DNA of 64,000 nt from Sphagnum magellanicum (lineage: Eukaryota; Streptophyta; Sphagnopsida; Sphagnales; Sphagnaceae): contig CM038919.1 of the NCBI GenBank assembly GCA_021904315.1, positions 20,067,666 through 20,131,665 of the forward strand. Direction: 5' to 3'. How positions within the stretch are numbered: the first letter of the stretch is position 1; each line of letters opens with the position of its first letter. This document shows, in pieces, positions 37,004-47,869 of this stretch. The position numbers and the translations under genes were made by a program. A model generated the notes under the pieces. That model had not been told where the DNA came from, searched no databases, and was given only the letters and a program-made list of their open reading frames with translations.

Positions 37004-38628
37004 TCACAAAAGTTCCTGAATTAAAAATGGTTCAAGGTCTATCTTAAGGAAGTCCAAGCTCTCCCACAGATGTTGATCATAAAAACATTTACAATAGTAG
37101 CATTCAGCTAGGTGGTGCTTAGCTAGGTGGCATAACATGCAAGTTTTCTGAAGCTTGAAGTCCCAAGGAGCAATTTGTTGCATGTCCTTGAATGCATAGA
37201 TTCTCATCTCACTCTTTAGCTTTACAAGTTTGATCTTGCCCAAGGGCTTCATCAATATGTCTACAATTTGGTCCTATGTAACAATGTGTTTGACATTGAT
37301 TTCTCCAAACATGATTTTTTCACTCATGAAGTGATGTTGGATCTCAACATGTATTGTTCTCATGTGAAACATTAGGTTATTTGAAAGTTTAATTGAATTT
37401 TGATTATCGTAGTGAAACATCATGCTCTCCTTTAAATAAATCCAAAATCCATCCAAACAACGTCTACAACATATTCCTTTGTTCCTTTTGCTAGTGCCTT
37501 GTATTTAGCTTTTGGAGAAGATAGAACAACTATGCTCTAATGTTTATTACTCCAAGAAGTTGGTCCTAGTCTAGTTTAAACAAATAGCTTGTCATTCATC
37601 TACAATCTTGGTCGTTGACCCAATTAGACTTAACGTACCCTTCTATCAAGTTTTTGTCACCCTTCTTATACAATATCCTGCAATCTACATACCTTTTGAC
37701 ATATCTCAAGATATGTTTTATTACATCTATTGTATGAGCCTTTTGAAGCCTAGACATAAATCTATTCATGGAACTTGTAAGTTAGGAAAGGTGCAACCTA
37801 ATGTGTGTCAAGTACATTAATTTTCCAACAATTTGCTAGTATTCCTTAGGTTTTATTTCTCTTGACCTGATATTTAGGACAAGTTTTAGATGTTCTACTA
37901 GATTGGAACAACACAAGAATTACAAGCTTGCATACCAAATTATTTCAAAATTTCTTTAACATAGTTACATTGATAAACAAAAATCCCATCTAGAATATAA
38001 ACGAACTCAATAGAAAAATACTTACAAAGGTTTTCAAGTTTTGACATCTCAAACCTTTTCTTGAGTTGATCAATGAGCCATGTGATTTTGGTTTTGTCAT
38101 TGTTGGTCAAGAGAAGATCATTTATGTAAAGCACAAAATTACCAATGGTCATTACCAAAATTACCCTTCTTGCACATAGTATAGGTTGTAGTTTGTGTCT
38201 CCTCATTGAAGTCCTTGTTGCTCCAAATATGTATCAATTTTCTAATACCATATTTTCTATCCATGTTTGAGTTCATTGAAATCCCTTCATAAATCACACA
38301 CTTAAGTCTTTTGGCCTTGCACAACACAACCTTCTAATTATTCCATAAACATATCTTCTTGAAGGTCACAATTCAAAAATGTTGTTTTGATATCCAAATG
38401 GAAAATCTCCCATAATTCCTCATGAATTGCCAATGTTGCATTGGTTTGAATTGTCACCCATTTAACTACTAGTGCAAAAGTACCATAATAGTCAATCCTA
38501 GCACATTGTTCAAAGCCTTGAACCATAAATCTAGTTTTCAACTTGTCTTGTTTTCCATGAGTTCTTGGCTTTAGCTTATAGATACACTTCGTTGTAATTT
38601 TCTTATTAGTAGTTCCACAAGGTCCCAA
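37004..38628 (-). pseudogene. copia pol remnant: reverse transcriptase and RNase H
   Basis: At 38628-38338 the minus frame reads KCIYKLKPRTHGKQDKLKTR, then FMVQGFEQCARIDYYGTFAL and IFHLDIKTTFLNCDLQEDMF, matching the copia reverse transcriptase start (CKWVYKxK...YKARLVAKGF...DVKTAFLNG). At 38206-37940 is NFVLYINDLLLTNNDKTKIT; the usual YVDD is YIND here, so one catalytic Asp is lost. At 37456-37274 FHYDNQNSIKLSNNLMFHMR, then TIHVEIQHHFMSEK, matches the RNase H block (CDNxSAIxLxxNPVFHxRTKHI). MKPLGKIKLVKLKSEM near 37255 fits the usual TKPLxxxxF end. The pieces lie in different frames. Confidence 0.88.
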
Positions 38629-39367
38629 GTCTTGTTTTTCTTAAGTGAATTGATTTTGTATTGCATCACACTTTTCCAACCTTCTAATTTACATGTTTCA
38701 AAGAAGGTCATGCACCCTACCTCAATGGACCCAATGTAACTATCAAAATGTTGTGGTTGTTGTCTTAGTTGATTGACCTTGAATTGAAGTAATAATTATC
38801 TATATATTGCAATTGTTGCACATTGCCATGCTACTTAATTTATCTGATATTAATCTCAATATTGAGAAGATTGAAATGAAGTTCATCATGTGAGCTTCAA
38901 TATGCCAAGCTTCCATCACATATTGGGGTTGAAATATGATTTTATGATTGAATAAGGATGTTTTTTCAGCCTTCAATTTATTGGTCCCATAATTGGTTTT
39001 TAACATTTGCAGATGTTTGTTAGTATCATTTTTCGCATGAATTTGATTGTGCATGACATTGATTCTTGTGAAAGTCTCTTCTTGTATATTTTAAGAAGCA
39101 CGTAATGCAAAAGAATATATTCTTATACATTACAAAAGATTTTTTTTTCTATGAAATTTCATTATGTTGTAACATTTTAACGTGTGTGAATTGGCACTAG
39201 ATTTTTAGATTTGTGGTAGTAATAAATGAAGGCCTTGGACATGTATTTTTTCCTTAGTCATTTTTCAATATTTTAATTTTTTGACCAACATCATTATTTT
39301 CCATTTCCTTGAATGTTTTGAATATTGTAAGGGTTTTTGACCTTTTTTTTGTTAGAAAATACATTTA

Positions 39368-39560
39368 TGTATGAGAGCTAAAATCATCCATAAAGATGAA
39401 AAAATAATGTGAGCTAAAAGTTTGAAGGGATCAACATGGGTTCAAGTCAATGGATGGAGTATGTCAAGTTTGTGTTTAGTTCAATTACATTTGTTATGTG
39501 GAAACCTTTCTCAAGGTTGGTTCCCTATCATGTAGTTTTCACAAATTTATTTAACAAGTG
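39368..39560 (-). pseudogene. copia integrase remnant
   Basis: The minus strand at about 39411-39368 reads HYFFIFMDDFSSHT, matching the integrase core block RYFLTFIDDFSRxTW with its catalytic Asp. Just upstream on that strand, weaker matches and stops (NKFVKTT and following) lie where the CxxC..GK zinc-binding part should be. It is heavily decayed. Confidence 0.65.
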
Positions 39561-40221
39561 GGAGTTGTGGTATCCTAGTCACAAGCTAGAACTTATTTGT
39601 TGGAAAATGAAGGCCTCTAAAATTTAGATGTTGCAAAATTTTACCCCATAGCCTAATTATGTTAATTATATTTGAAATAAGATGGAGACCAACATTTTAA
39701 AATTTTACAACTTCAACATGTTCAATATGTAAAGTCCATATGTTGGGCATTAGACTCCAATGACTATCAAAGCTTCTAGATTTGTATGCAAGTTATAACA
39801 CATTTTTTAGAGTTTAAAATGATCACAAAACCCTTATCACTAATTGAACTTATGGACAATTAATATTTTTTTGTTAAACTTGGTACATATAGAATATCAA
39901 AGATTCTCTTTATTTCTCCACTAGGGAGGAAAATCTTTATAGTACCCTTCCCCTTTGAACCTACCCACTTGCAAACCTCATTCTACTTGTTTTTTTAAAA
40001 CAATTGACATGATCTAGAAACATTTTATTCCTTGTGACATGCTTGAAAGCTCTTGAATTAATCTGTCATCTTAGATTGTCTTCATTAACATAATTTGAGT
40101 ATAGCTAGCAAAACATTAAATAGACCAGTCACATTGTTCAAGGGAGGATCTTTTTTTGTCAATTCATCCTCATCAAACCTTCATCATAAGAGAAGGCACC
40201 TTGAGCCAAGCGAGTAATTTG

Positions 40222-40250
40222 GCATGTTTTCCACAAGTGAAGCAAGCTTT
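40222..40250 (-). pseudogene. gag zinc-knuckle remnant
   Basis: The minus strand reads KACFTCGKHAKL, matching the CX2CX4HX4C zinc knuckle of copia gag except that the last cysteine is gone. Stops flank it. Confidence 0.5.
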
Positions 40251-40610
40251 AGATTTCTTTTAGAACAAGTTGTCACATTCTCCAAAGCAATGAAATTTAA
40301 TTCCAAATCGAGCGAAGTCCAAAACCTGTCTCTGATGTAAAGGACCTTGTCATTTGGCTTCTTTCCAAGCCAAAGTTCCCTTTTGATTTTCTTCAGTGGA
40401 TGTCATGATGCTAACTTTTCAAATGATGGTAGTTGTTTTTGTCCAAAAGAAGAATGAACAAAGCCTTCAAAGCTTTCAAGTAAGTTGTTCAAGATGAGTT
40501 CAATAATGTTTCATTACACACACACACCCCCATCCTAGCAAATGGAATAGAACTCACATTCATGCTAATCCTCAAAGCATTATTTGATCAAGCCATTACA
40601 AACTCACATA

Positions 40611-40623
40611 TGTTTTGATACCA
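40611..40623 (-). other. Primer binding site (initiator tRNA-Met type)
   Basis: Immediately inside the 5' LTR the minus strand reads TGGTATCAAAACA. TGGTATCA is the usual plant copia sequence complementary to the 3' end of initiator methionine tRNA; the rest has drifted. Confidence 0.75.
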
Positions 40624-40876
40624 TGAAAAATCAAAACTACAAACTATGTCAGATGTATGCACTAGATCAATGGATCTCAAAAGAACATATGAATTGAGGC
40701 ACAACCACTCAACACTAAATACTAAAGTCCTATGGATTATCTTTTGGCTTATCATGTATTGCAGTGGATCACTTAAGATGTAATCCTTGAAATCAACTAA
40801 AACCATGTCTTTGTGCCTTGATTGACAAGGCCTATAAAAGGTGGGTTTATCTGCTTACATGTGTGTTTCTTCAACA
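40624..40876 (-). repeat. 5' LTR of the copia element
   Basis: About 253 bases that align with 36711-36918. On the minus strand it starts TGTTGAAGAAACACACATGT and ends ...TTTTTCA directly before the primer binding site. It contains about 30 bases (CTTTTGGCTTATCATGTATT and more) missing from the other LTR. Confidence 0.85.
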
Positions 40877-41251
40877 TTCTCATCACATTATTGGTGATTT
40901 CCTAATGTGCGTGACCCTTTTAATTATGTGATGCAAATAGTTGTTCAAGCTTCATTTCGAATATTTTAACATCCTTTAGGAAGTTGACTCTATATGGTTG
41001 CACAAGGGTATTTGAATAATCACCCATTTCTATATCAATTCCAAACCTAAAAGCAATTCTTAACTCAAGATGCATAACACAAAGTTGAAGAAAATTTAGC
41101 TTGTCAACCAAACATAAAATTGACAATATCAAACCCTAAACTTTGTGAAGTTTTTTCTGAATTCTAAGTTTACAAGATTTGCTCAAAGCAATTTCTTGAA
41201 CAGAATTTTCTTTTCTAAGCTCCTAAGAAGTTGTGCAAAGATTGGATCAAA

Positions 41252-41275
41252 GTGAGTGAGTGAGTGAGAGAGAGA
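41252..41275. repeat. GAGT/GA microsatellite
   Basis: GTGAGTGAGTGAGTGAGAGA in the sequence downstream of the BZR1-type gene. Between the copia LTR and this gene's stop codon nothing else is recognised. Confidence 0.8.
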
Positions 41276-41853
41276 AATTCCATAATTTGATATCAGCCAA
41301 GTTGCTAACAATACCACATAAAAACAAGTCTAGGCTAATTTTTTCTCAATCTTGAGCAAGAAACATGCAATTTGATGACCTGTGAAAGAAGAATTTTTCT
41401 CTAGAAAGTTCAGTATTAAGCTTGAAATTTAACAGTGGTGCAGAGATCAAATCGATCCAGCAGTTGAGCAATCTAGAGAAAAAACAATAAAAATTGGAGA
41501 GAGCCCAGGCTCATAAAATACAGTACCTACCTCCAAATGGCAGCTCAAGAAAATATTAAGAGTTGCAACCTGCATGATGTCAAGTGCTTTCAGAGCAAGA
41601 CTTCTCCAGGGCATGGAGCTTACAATAAAGCTTCCTCATGGTGGCCCCTGGCAGAGCAACACTAAGTAAAACTATTCTTAATCTGAATTAGTGGATCTGA
41701 ATTAGCATGATATTATGCACAGATTTAAGTTAAGTTACTACCCAAGAGCTTCCACAATTGCAGCAATAAAAGACTTAGCTCAAATGGATGATAGTTTTTT
41801 TACAAGTCTGGCATGACCAGTTGTGTTGCTGCAGCTGAATCAGATGCAGGTGC

Positions 41854-43455
41854 TTAATGTGGAGTAGTTGAACTGCTGCAAGGTCCTAATGTAAGCTCCA
41901 ACTCATCTGGTTCTTGAACCACAGTCGGTGGCCTAGTAATTCCACTAGTCCTTGAACCCACCACCATAGCCACATCTTCAGCTACCTCCCATGGCACTTG
42001 TAATACAACACCTGAAATCTCCACCTTCAAGTCTGGATTCAAATTATTAAGCTGCTGCTGCCCTGAGGCTGATGTGCTGCAGCTTCCATGAGGGAGACGT
42101 CCTGGTGCCTCAAGGCTGCAGCAGCTTCGAGCCTGATGCTGCAGGACACGAGGCTGCATCATGCTGGTAGCAGCAGAAGATTGTAAGCCTGGAGTTGTGC
42201 TGCAGCAAGTGCGCCATGGGTGGTCCAGATATGGTGTCTCTGAGGTAGAATCTGAGTACAGGACATGATGACTAGTCGGGATTGAGCTCTTATCTATAAA
42301 GCGCTGCTGCATATTGCAGCTTCCATTAAGGACGTAATTTGCCGTTCCTGAAACTGGAGCAGCTTTAAACTCCTGCAGGACGTCTGCTGCTGTAGAGCTG
42401 CTGCCTTGGGTGCGTTGTACCCGGATCCCATTTGCCCATGACTTGGTTGCAGAGCTTGTTGAGCTGCTATTTACGTAATTGTTAGCAAATGTGCGAGCAG
42501 TTGCAGCAGCAGAATTCCGCGGAGAGAAATCTGATTCTACAGCAGCTGGAGTGCGGCAGCCATCGGGAGTTTCACGGTTATAGCTACTGCATGCTGCAGG
42601 ACGAAGAACCTGGTGTAATTGTGACTGCTGGTTTGATGCTGCTGCTGCTGCAAGGAAGCTTGTACTGCAGTACTGTGACCAAAGTTCTGCCTTTTCTGCA
42701 GCAGCTTGAGAGAATGCCGGCTGCTGCTGCACGGGGTACAAAGTCTCAGGAATTATAAGCCGGCCTACTGCAGTATCTTTAGCAATCGCTGCATCCCAAT
42801 CTGCTTTGACATGATCAGCAGCTGAGATACAGGACGTTTTGGCTAATTTAGGAGAGCTCAAAGGAGGTGTGACCGGAGCACTAGTAGCAGTCGAGGAGCT
42901 GTTGCAGCAACCATGGCCATTTCCTCCGGCCCGTGTTCCAGCCGCACTAGCTGATAAGCCCTTGAGCCATGGTATCAGGGAGGAGGTGCCATCCACACTC
43001 GCTCCAGGAATATACGATGATGCTGCAGGACTAATTACGGATGCCGGCCCAGTTGCGGTACATACTTCCATCCGCTGCTCTACTGCAGGACGTGGGTTGG
43101 TTCCCTGCCAAAATGCAAAGACCCAATGTGACCAGAATGCTCAAGCTCATGCAAAACAAAAGCGAGAGTTTTCATACTCAAACCTGACCAGCTGTGAAGA
43201 AGATTTGATGAGGATTGTGTAGACGTGTACCTTGCGGTAGGTCCTGCCGTCCTCCTCCACAGTCCAGCCAGCTTCCACACACAGAGCCTTGAGAACTTCG
43301 TTGTTGTCGCAGTGTTTTGGTAGCTTGTAGTTGCCGTAAGTACGTAGACCTGCAAAGATCTTGGCTGCGATGGCGCGTCGTCGTCGTTCTCTTCTCTTGT
43401 TGTTCTCCCTCTCCTTCCAAGTGGGTAGTCGCGTACTACCAGCTGCTGTTGTCAT
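41854..43455 (-). CDS. BZR1/BES1-family transcription factor, two exons
   Basis: This family (BZR1, BES1, BEH) binds brassinosteroid-responsive promoters in the nucleus and is controlled by GSK3-type kinases. Exon 1 (43455-43231, 75 codons) encodes the DNA-binding domain: [67 protein letters not shown]. It ends AAG/GTACAC at the position where the family usually has its first intron. Exon 2 (43104-41854) opens after TTTTGGCAG with [16 protein letters not shown] and runs to TAA, for about 491 residues in all, against about 310-340 for Arabidopsis members. The long middle is rich in S, A, Q and [17 protein letters not shown] holds possible GSK3-type sites, a PWE motif occurs near the end, and DELELTLG is the family's C-terminal EAR-like motif. 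The start is the ATG before [10 protein letters not shown]. It appears intact. Confidence 0.92.
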
Positions 43456-45950
43456 TTCTCTCTCTGCTGCTGCCGCTGCTGCGACTTACTGAACTCTATC
43501 TACCATTCGAACGAACCAGTTCCCGTTTTTGTGTATGCTCTCATCTTCAGGTTCGCATCATGCATGGAGACGGTCCCGGCCCGAGTGTCTCTTTGCAAAT
43601 TCCTATGTCTCGACTCTCCCTTCAGTAACTGCGAATTGAGTTCTTTCGTGACATGAGTTCCTAGTAGTGGAGCTTCGCTACTGCCAGACTCATGGCCACT
43701 CCAATTGGGAAGTCACGAGGTGCGTGTAGTACTGCGCACGGCATCCTTCCGACGAAGGGAAAAGCCCCGGTGGAGAGAGTTGAAGCCACAGAGAGAGACA
43801 GAGACAGAGAAGGCAGTGAGCTGCAAAGAGAGTGTGCAAAGAGAGAGAGAACGCAGCTAACAAAAAGAGACAAAGTCTATTGCATCATCATGAGTGACTT
43901 GCAAGAAGCTGAAATACACAAGCAAGGGAAGACCAGCTTATGAAATCCAGCGCGCAAGGACACTACAATATCAAAAAACATATATGCAGCAAAAAGACAA
44001 TCCTAGATTACTAGAGAAACTCAACCAAGCTTTGAATGTTCAACAGAACTAAACTTCAAACAAATACAATCCGAGAACTAGATCAACACTAGATAATATG
44101 GCACGAGAAGCTCTGAAATCAACAACAACAACAAAAAGATTCATTACTGATTAGTAGCGGCAATAGAGAAAGAAAGAGTCGGCACAACTGGAGGCGCACA
44201 TGATCATGAAGAGAACTGCAGGTCATGGAAGACGCCGCCCGCTCCCCCCCCCTTCCCCTTGGCCGCCCCCCCCAAGAAAGAAACAAAGCAGAAGATCATG
44301 TGAGATCACGGAGCCATTTCTCCAGTGTACCATGCACTCAGTGTGCAAGCTGGACAAAACACGAGACTAGACAGGTCCAGAGTCCAGACAGACAGACGCA
44401 GGCTACCTGTGCAGCAGCAGCAAGCAGCGCGGGTAGTGTGGCAGGCGCTTTGACAGCGTAAGGGAGATGGTGCACGACAGTATCCACACACGAGACGCAC
44501 GTACATGAAGCGTGCGAGCTGTTTGCAGCAGCGACACGGAGCAAAGAGATGAACCCCAGACCAGTGTAATTACGAACTACAGCTGTTATAGGTACCACGA
44601 GTCTACGACTGCAGCAACGGCTTCTTCATGCAATCCTTGTCCTCCACTACGACACAGCTAGTTTGAATATTTGCATCTAGAAATAGAACATCACATGAGC
44701 AGCAGCTGCTGCTGCAAATTAGAGCGAGCTGCACAGGTGCTGCTCTCTGCAACAAAGATCATGCAGACACTTCATGTCAGCAGGCTGGAGACTAGTACTC
44801 GGAGCTCGCGGGCGGGAGTGAATTGAATTCGTCAGTGATGATATTCAGAAGACTGCAGAAATAGAACAAACCAGCTAACTTGCTGCACTAGGTCTAAGGA
44901 CGTTTCCAATATTGGAGAGTCATGCAGAGTCCATATTCACAGCTGCAGCTGCTACCAGCTAATTCCTTGCGCTCGGATAATATTATAAATCTCTGCAGCT
45001 GGCGGTTCTGGAACTCATGAGCTTGCTGGTACCAGAATTACATGACTAGAGTGTGCAGATCTAGTCGCGGCTCATGCTTGATCCTGCATTCTGTAAACTG
45101 GGCTTGACTTGTGCAAATCTAGCCTTGTCGTGATGACGCCGATGATCATGGGCGATACTGTAGCAGCTGCTCCAACAAAATGGAATTCACATGCATTGGG
45201 TACTTACCAGCAGCTATAATAACTACTACGTGTCTACCGCGAGTCTGGAAACTGCACAGGCTTGCTGGGTTCAACATTTTGGGGGTACCTACCAGCTGAG
45301 CTGCTGATCTTTTCTCCCTGCCTGCAACTCTAGAGAGAGAGAGAGAGAGAGAGAGAAAATCCTCCAACAGCAGCAGGGCCTGACAACAGCAGTAGCTGCA
45401 AACAGGAGGCGAGCAGCAGCTAGTGTACTACTACTCAGCAGAAGGGAATAGAACAACGCAACAGCAGCAGTAGTTGCTGTTGCGGCAGCATCAAGCTGTT
45501 ATGATTTGATTTGCATACACATGGTTGAGATCCAAAGCAAGAGGTATGACACGATTCAGCAATCCCTGGGGCCTGCAAGTAATTTGCATGCGCCCGGATC
45601 GAGGTGCCCCGCCTCCCTCCCGGGGGCTGTGACATCATTGATCTACGGATCACGTGCGCGTCGCGACTATCGATACATACTTACATGTCGCATGTCTTTG
45701 TTTCTGTCCGGATTCCACGATGGTCTGCTCTCATGGTGCTCTCTCTGGAGTCTGGATGCTGCTCCTGCTGCGACGATGTTCACGTGATGCTCAAATCCTT
45801 GCCGGTGGAGCTGCTACGCGACGTCCTTCGCGACGGACGGAACAGACGGACGGACGGCTTGCGCGACGGGACGCTTCCCGCTTCTTCAGAGTTGTCGTCG
45901 TCTCATGGAAAGAGGGAAAAAGAGAACTCCCCCCACACCCCACCCCTTTT
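43456..45950 (-). promoter_or_regulatory. GC-rich upstream region of the BZR1-type gene
   Basis: About 2.5 kb directly upstream of the start codon is far richer in G+C than the rest of the window. It is dense in GCAGCAGC, GCTGCTGC, CTGCAG and GAGCTGC words on both strands, with C runs near 44250 and CGACGG runs near 45840. Open frames are short, overlapping and without motifs, so I read it as promoter, long 5' leader or first intron rather than coding sequence. The transcription start cannot be placed. Confidence 0.5.
45332..45357. repeat. (GA)n microsatellite, about 13 units
   Basis: An uninterrupted AGAGAG run inside the GC-rich region upstream of the BZR1-type gene. GAGA tracts are common in plant promoters and 5' leaders, but no role can be shown from the sequence. 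Confidence 0.9.
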
Positions 45951-46060
45951 TTGGGGGGAGTCAAGAAACGAAGTTTTTTTGAGGCGAATTTTCGCGTCCT
46001 GGTGAAATAATCATAATTCTAAATAATACCAGAAATTTTTTTTCGCAGATTCCTTTTTTT
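45930..46060. repeat. Right copy of the inverted repeat flanking the gene island
   Basis: The 21 bases at 45975-45995 are the exact reverse complement of 33538-33558. They mark the switch from the GC-rich upstream region of the BZR1-type gene to AT-rich sequence. Another AAATTCGCCTC word follows near 46343. Confidence 0.6.
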
Positions 46061-46169
46061 AAAAGATTTTTTTTTCAAAAATTCAAGGATTCAACAAAAA
46101 AATAATAATTTCAAGGGGCAAAATTTTGTCACATAATTTGGACTCAGCTTTCAGTTTGGGGCAAATTTT

Positions 46170-46793
46170 TTGAGCCAGTTTTTTATTGTTCAATTTACCT
46201 GTAAATGGCGAATCTTCCTTGAGATGTTGCCAAGTAATGATGCTAGCCGGGCCTTCTCTTTTTTGGTGAGATTTCCCTTTTTTCCTACTGCAAAAAATGG
46301 ATTTCAATCACCATGCATAAGTTTTGCCCCAAAAAATCCCATAAATTCGCCTCGATCTAATGGCCCAGGTCACCCTATCACTTATATTGAATGGTTGAGG
46401 ATAACCAATAGTGGTGACATCCTTGAAATTTGCATAGCTAGCAATGCACATATATCTTATCGCCATGTGTTGCCTTCAATCACCATGTCGCTCGAGGATG
46501 TCACTTTCAATACACAACAACATCCAAGAGATCTTTTTGCCAACATTTTTCACATTCTCTTCCATTTCATAGCCAATTACGTACTCCTTTCTCCAACCAA
46601 TTCACCAAATATTTTCTCTCTTGTTTGGTCAAGTTGCCTTTTACAAGCAAACAATTTGCTTCAAATTTACTTAGAGTTTTTCTTTAAGGTGAATGAGGGT
46701 TGGGTCTTTAATTTTTGGATTAATGGGCTCACTAGGCTATGGGATTTGAAATCAATGCAAGTTGCAACAATGCATTGTGCAAGCCTAAAGTGA
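46170..46793 (+). other. 207-codon open frame of unknown meaning
   Basis: This is the longest open frame outside the recognised genes. The predicted product begins MSQFFIVQFTCKWRIFLEML and contains SITMSLEDVTFNTQQHPRDL and an F/L-rich central part. I recognise no domain, signal peptide or repeat. The codon content follows the AT-rich background. It may be chance, a transposon remnant or an exon. Confidence 0.2.
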
Positions 46794-47869
46794 CATTATA
46801 TTTACAACAATGTTGATCACCTATGAATGGTTGCAATAATAGGTGGATCAAAGTGTGGCAAGAAATTATCATCTTTTTAGTCTAAAACTATGGTTTTTTC
46901 TATGGATTAACTTTAAATTAGAAAGGTTTCCAATTGATTTTTTGAGTATTTTTTCAATTTGATTTAGAGCCCAATGAGATATCTCTTTTCTTAACAAATG
47001 TGCACAAGAGAGTAGCCCAAAAACTTTTATTTTTTAATATTTTGTGGACTTTTGAAAAACCCTTATTTTTCAATTTGTTCAAAACTTCATAAATAAAATT
47101 CTACAACTGCTATCATGTAAAAAAAATAAACTTGATTTTTTAAATATGTTATCTAACCAAAATCAAGTCCTTAACAAACACATCATAAGTCATTGAACTA
47201 TTTCAAAATTCATATAAAAATTTGATGCTAGAATTTTAATCCAGAATTTTCAATTTTTTGTGTGATTTCCTTGATTATGCAAATTCAAAAAGTGCAACAA
47301 ATATTTTTTCAAGTTGGTATTCTCAAACTAAATCCCTTTAGACAAATTTTCAAATTTATTTTTCAAATATGGTCATTACAATGACAAACACTCTATGCAA
47401 ATTTATTAAATGGTCCAAAAATCTGTCCATTCATTTTTGCACCCACCTCTACACATCATGAGCATCATAATTTGCATTGGTCAAAGCTTTTGTTAAGGCT
47501 CATGTTTAATTATTGTTTGCAAATCTTAAATTTCAAACCCCTCCAACTAGCGACCACACAATGCTTTTGTTGAAGGTACCTCCTAACATTCACTTCAAGT
47601 ATTTCTTTAATGATAAGATGCAATCACAAGACCCTATTGATATTGGCAATCAAACACAAGGTGTGCTACATAACCTTAATGAATTCCTTGACATTTGTTT
47701 GAATGAAACTTCTACTTTTCAATTGATTTGCATTGTGGCATCCATAGTGCTCTTAAAATTGTTGAAACTATAAATTTAGTTTCAATATCTAATGATCAAA
47801 ATTAAAAAAAAAACAAGCCGATATGATGCACATTGAAAATTTTAGGACTTACATAGGGTAGCCAAATAT
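46794..47869. other. No gene recognised
   Basis: AT-rich sequence with only short open frames. It may include the 5' end of the hAT-like element that follows, but no terminal repeat was identified. Confidence 0.4.

Larger units (their letters stand above)
36711..40876 (-). mobile_element. Decayed Ty1/copia LTR retrotransposon
   Basis: On the minus strand the order is 5' LTR (40876-40624), primer binding site (40623-40611), zinc-knuckle remnant of gag (about 40250-40222), integrase remnant (about 39411-39368), reverse transcriptase (38628-37940), RNase H (37456-37004), polypurine tract (36931-36919) and 3' LTR (36918-36711). Integrase before reverse transcriptase is the copia (Ty1, Pseudoviridae-type) order. 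Stops and frameshifts are everywhere and the two LTRs have diverged, so the insertion is old. No clear target-site duplication was found. It sits between psaE and the BZR1-type gene. Confidence 0.88.

Noticed and set aside
42489..43222. Plus-strand open frames of 89 and 127 codons across the BZR1-type gene
   Set aside because: They are antisense to strongly supported exons and owe their length to GC-rich codons. No motif is seen.
45146..45367. Minus frame starting MEDFLSLSLSLSR, signal-peptide-like
   Set aside because: The SLSLSL run is only the (GA)n microsatellite, and the rest has no motif.
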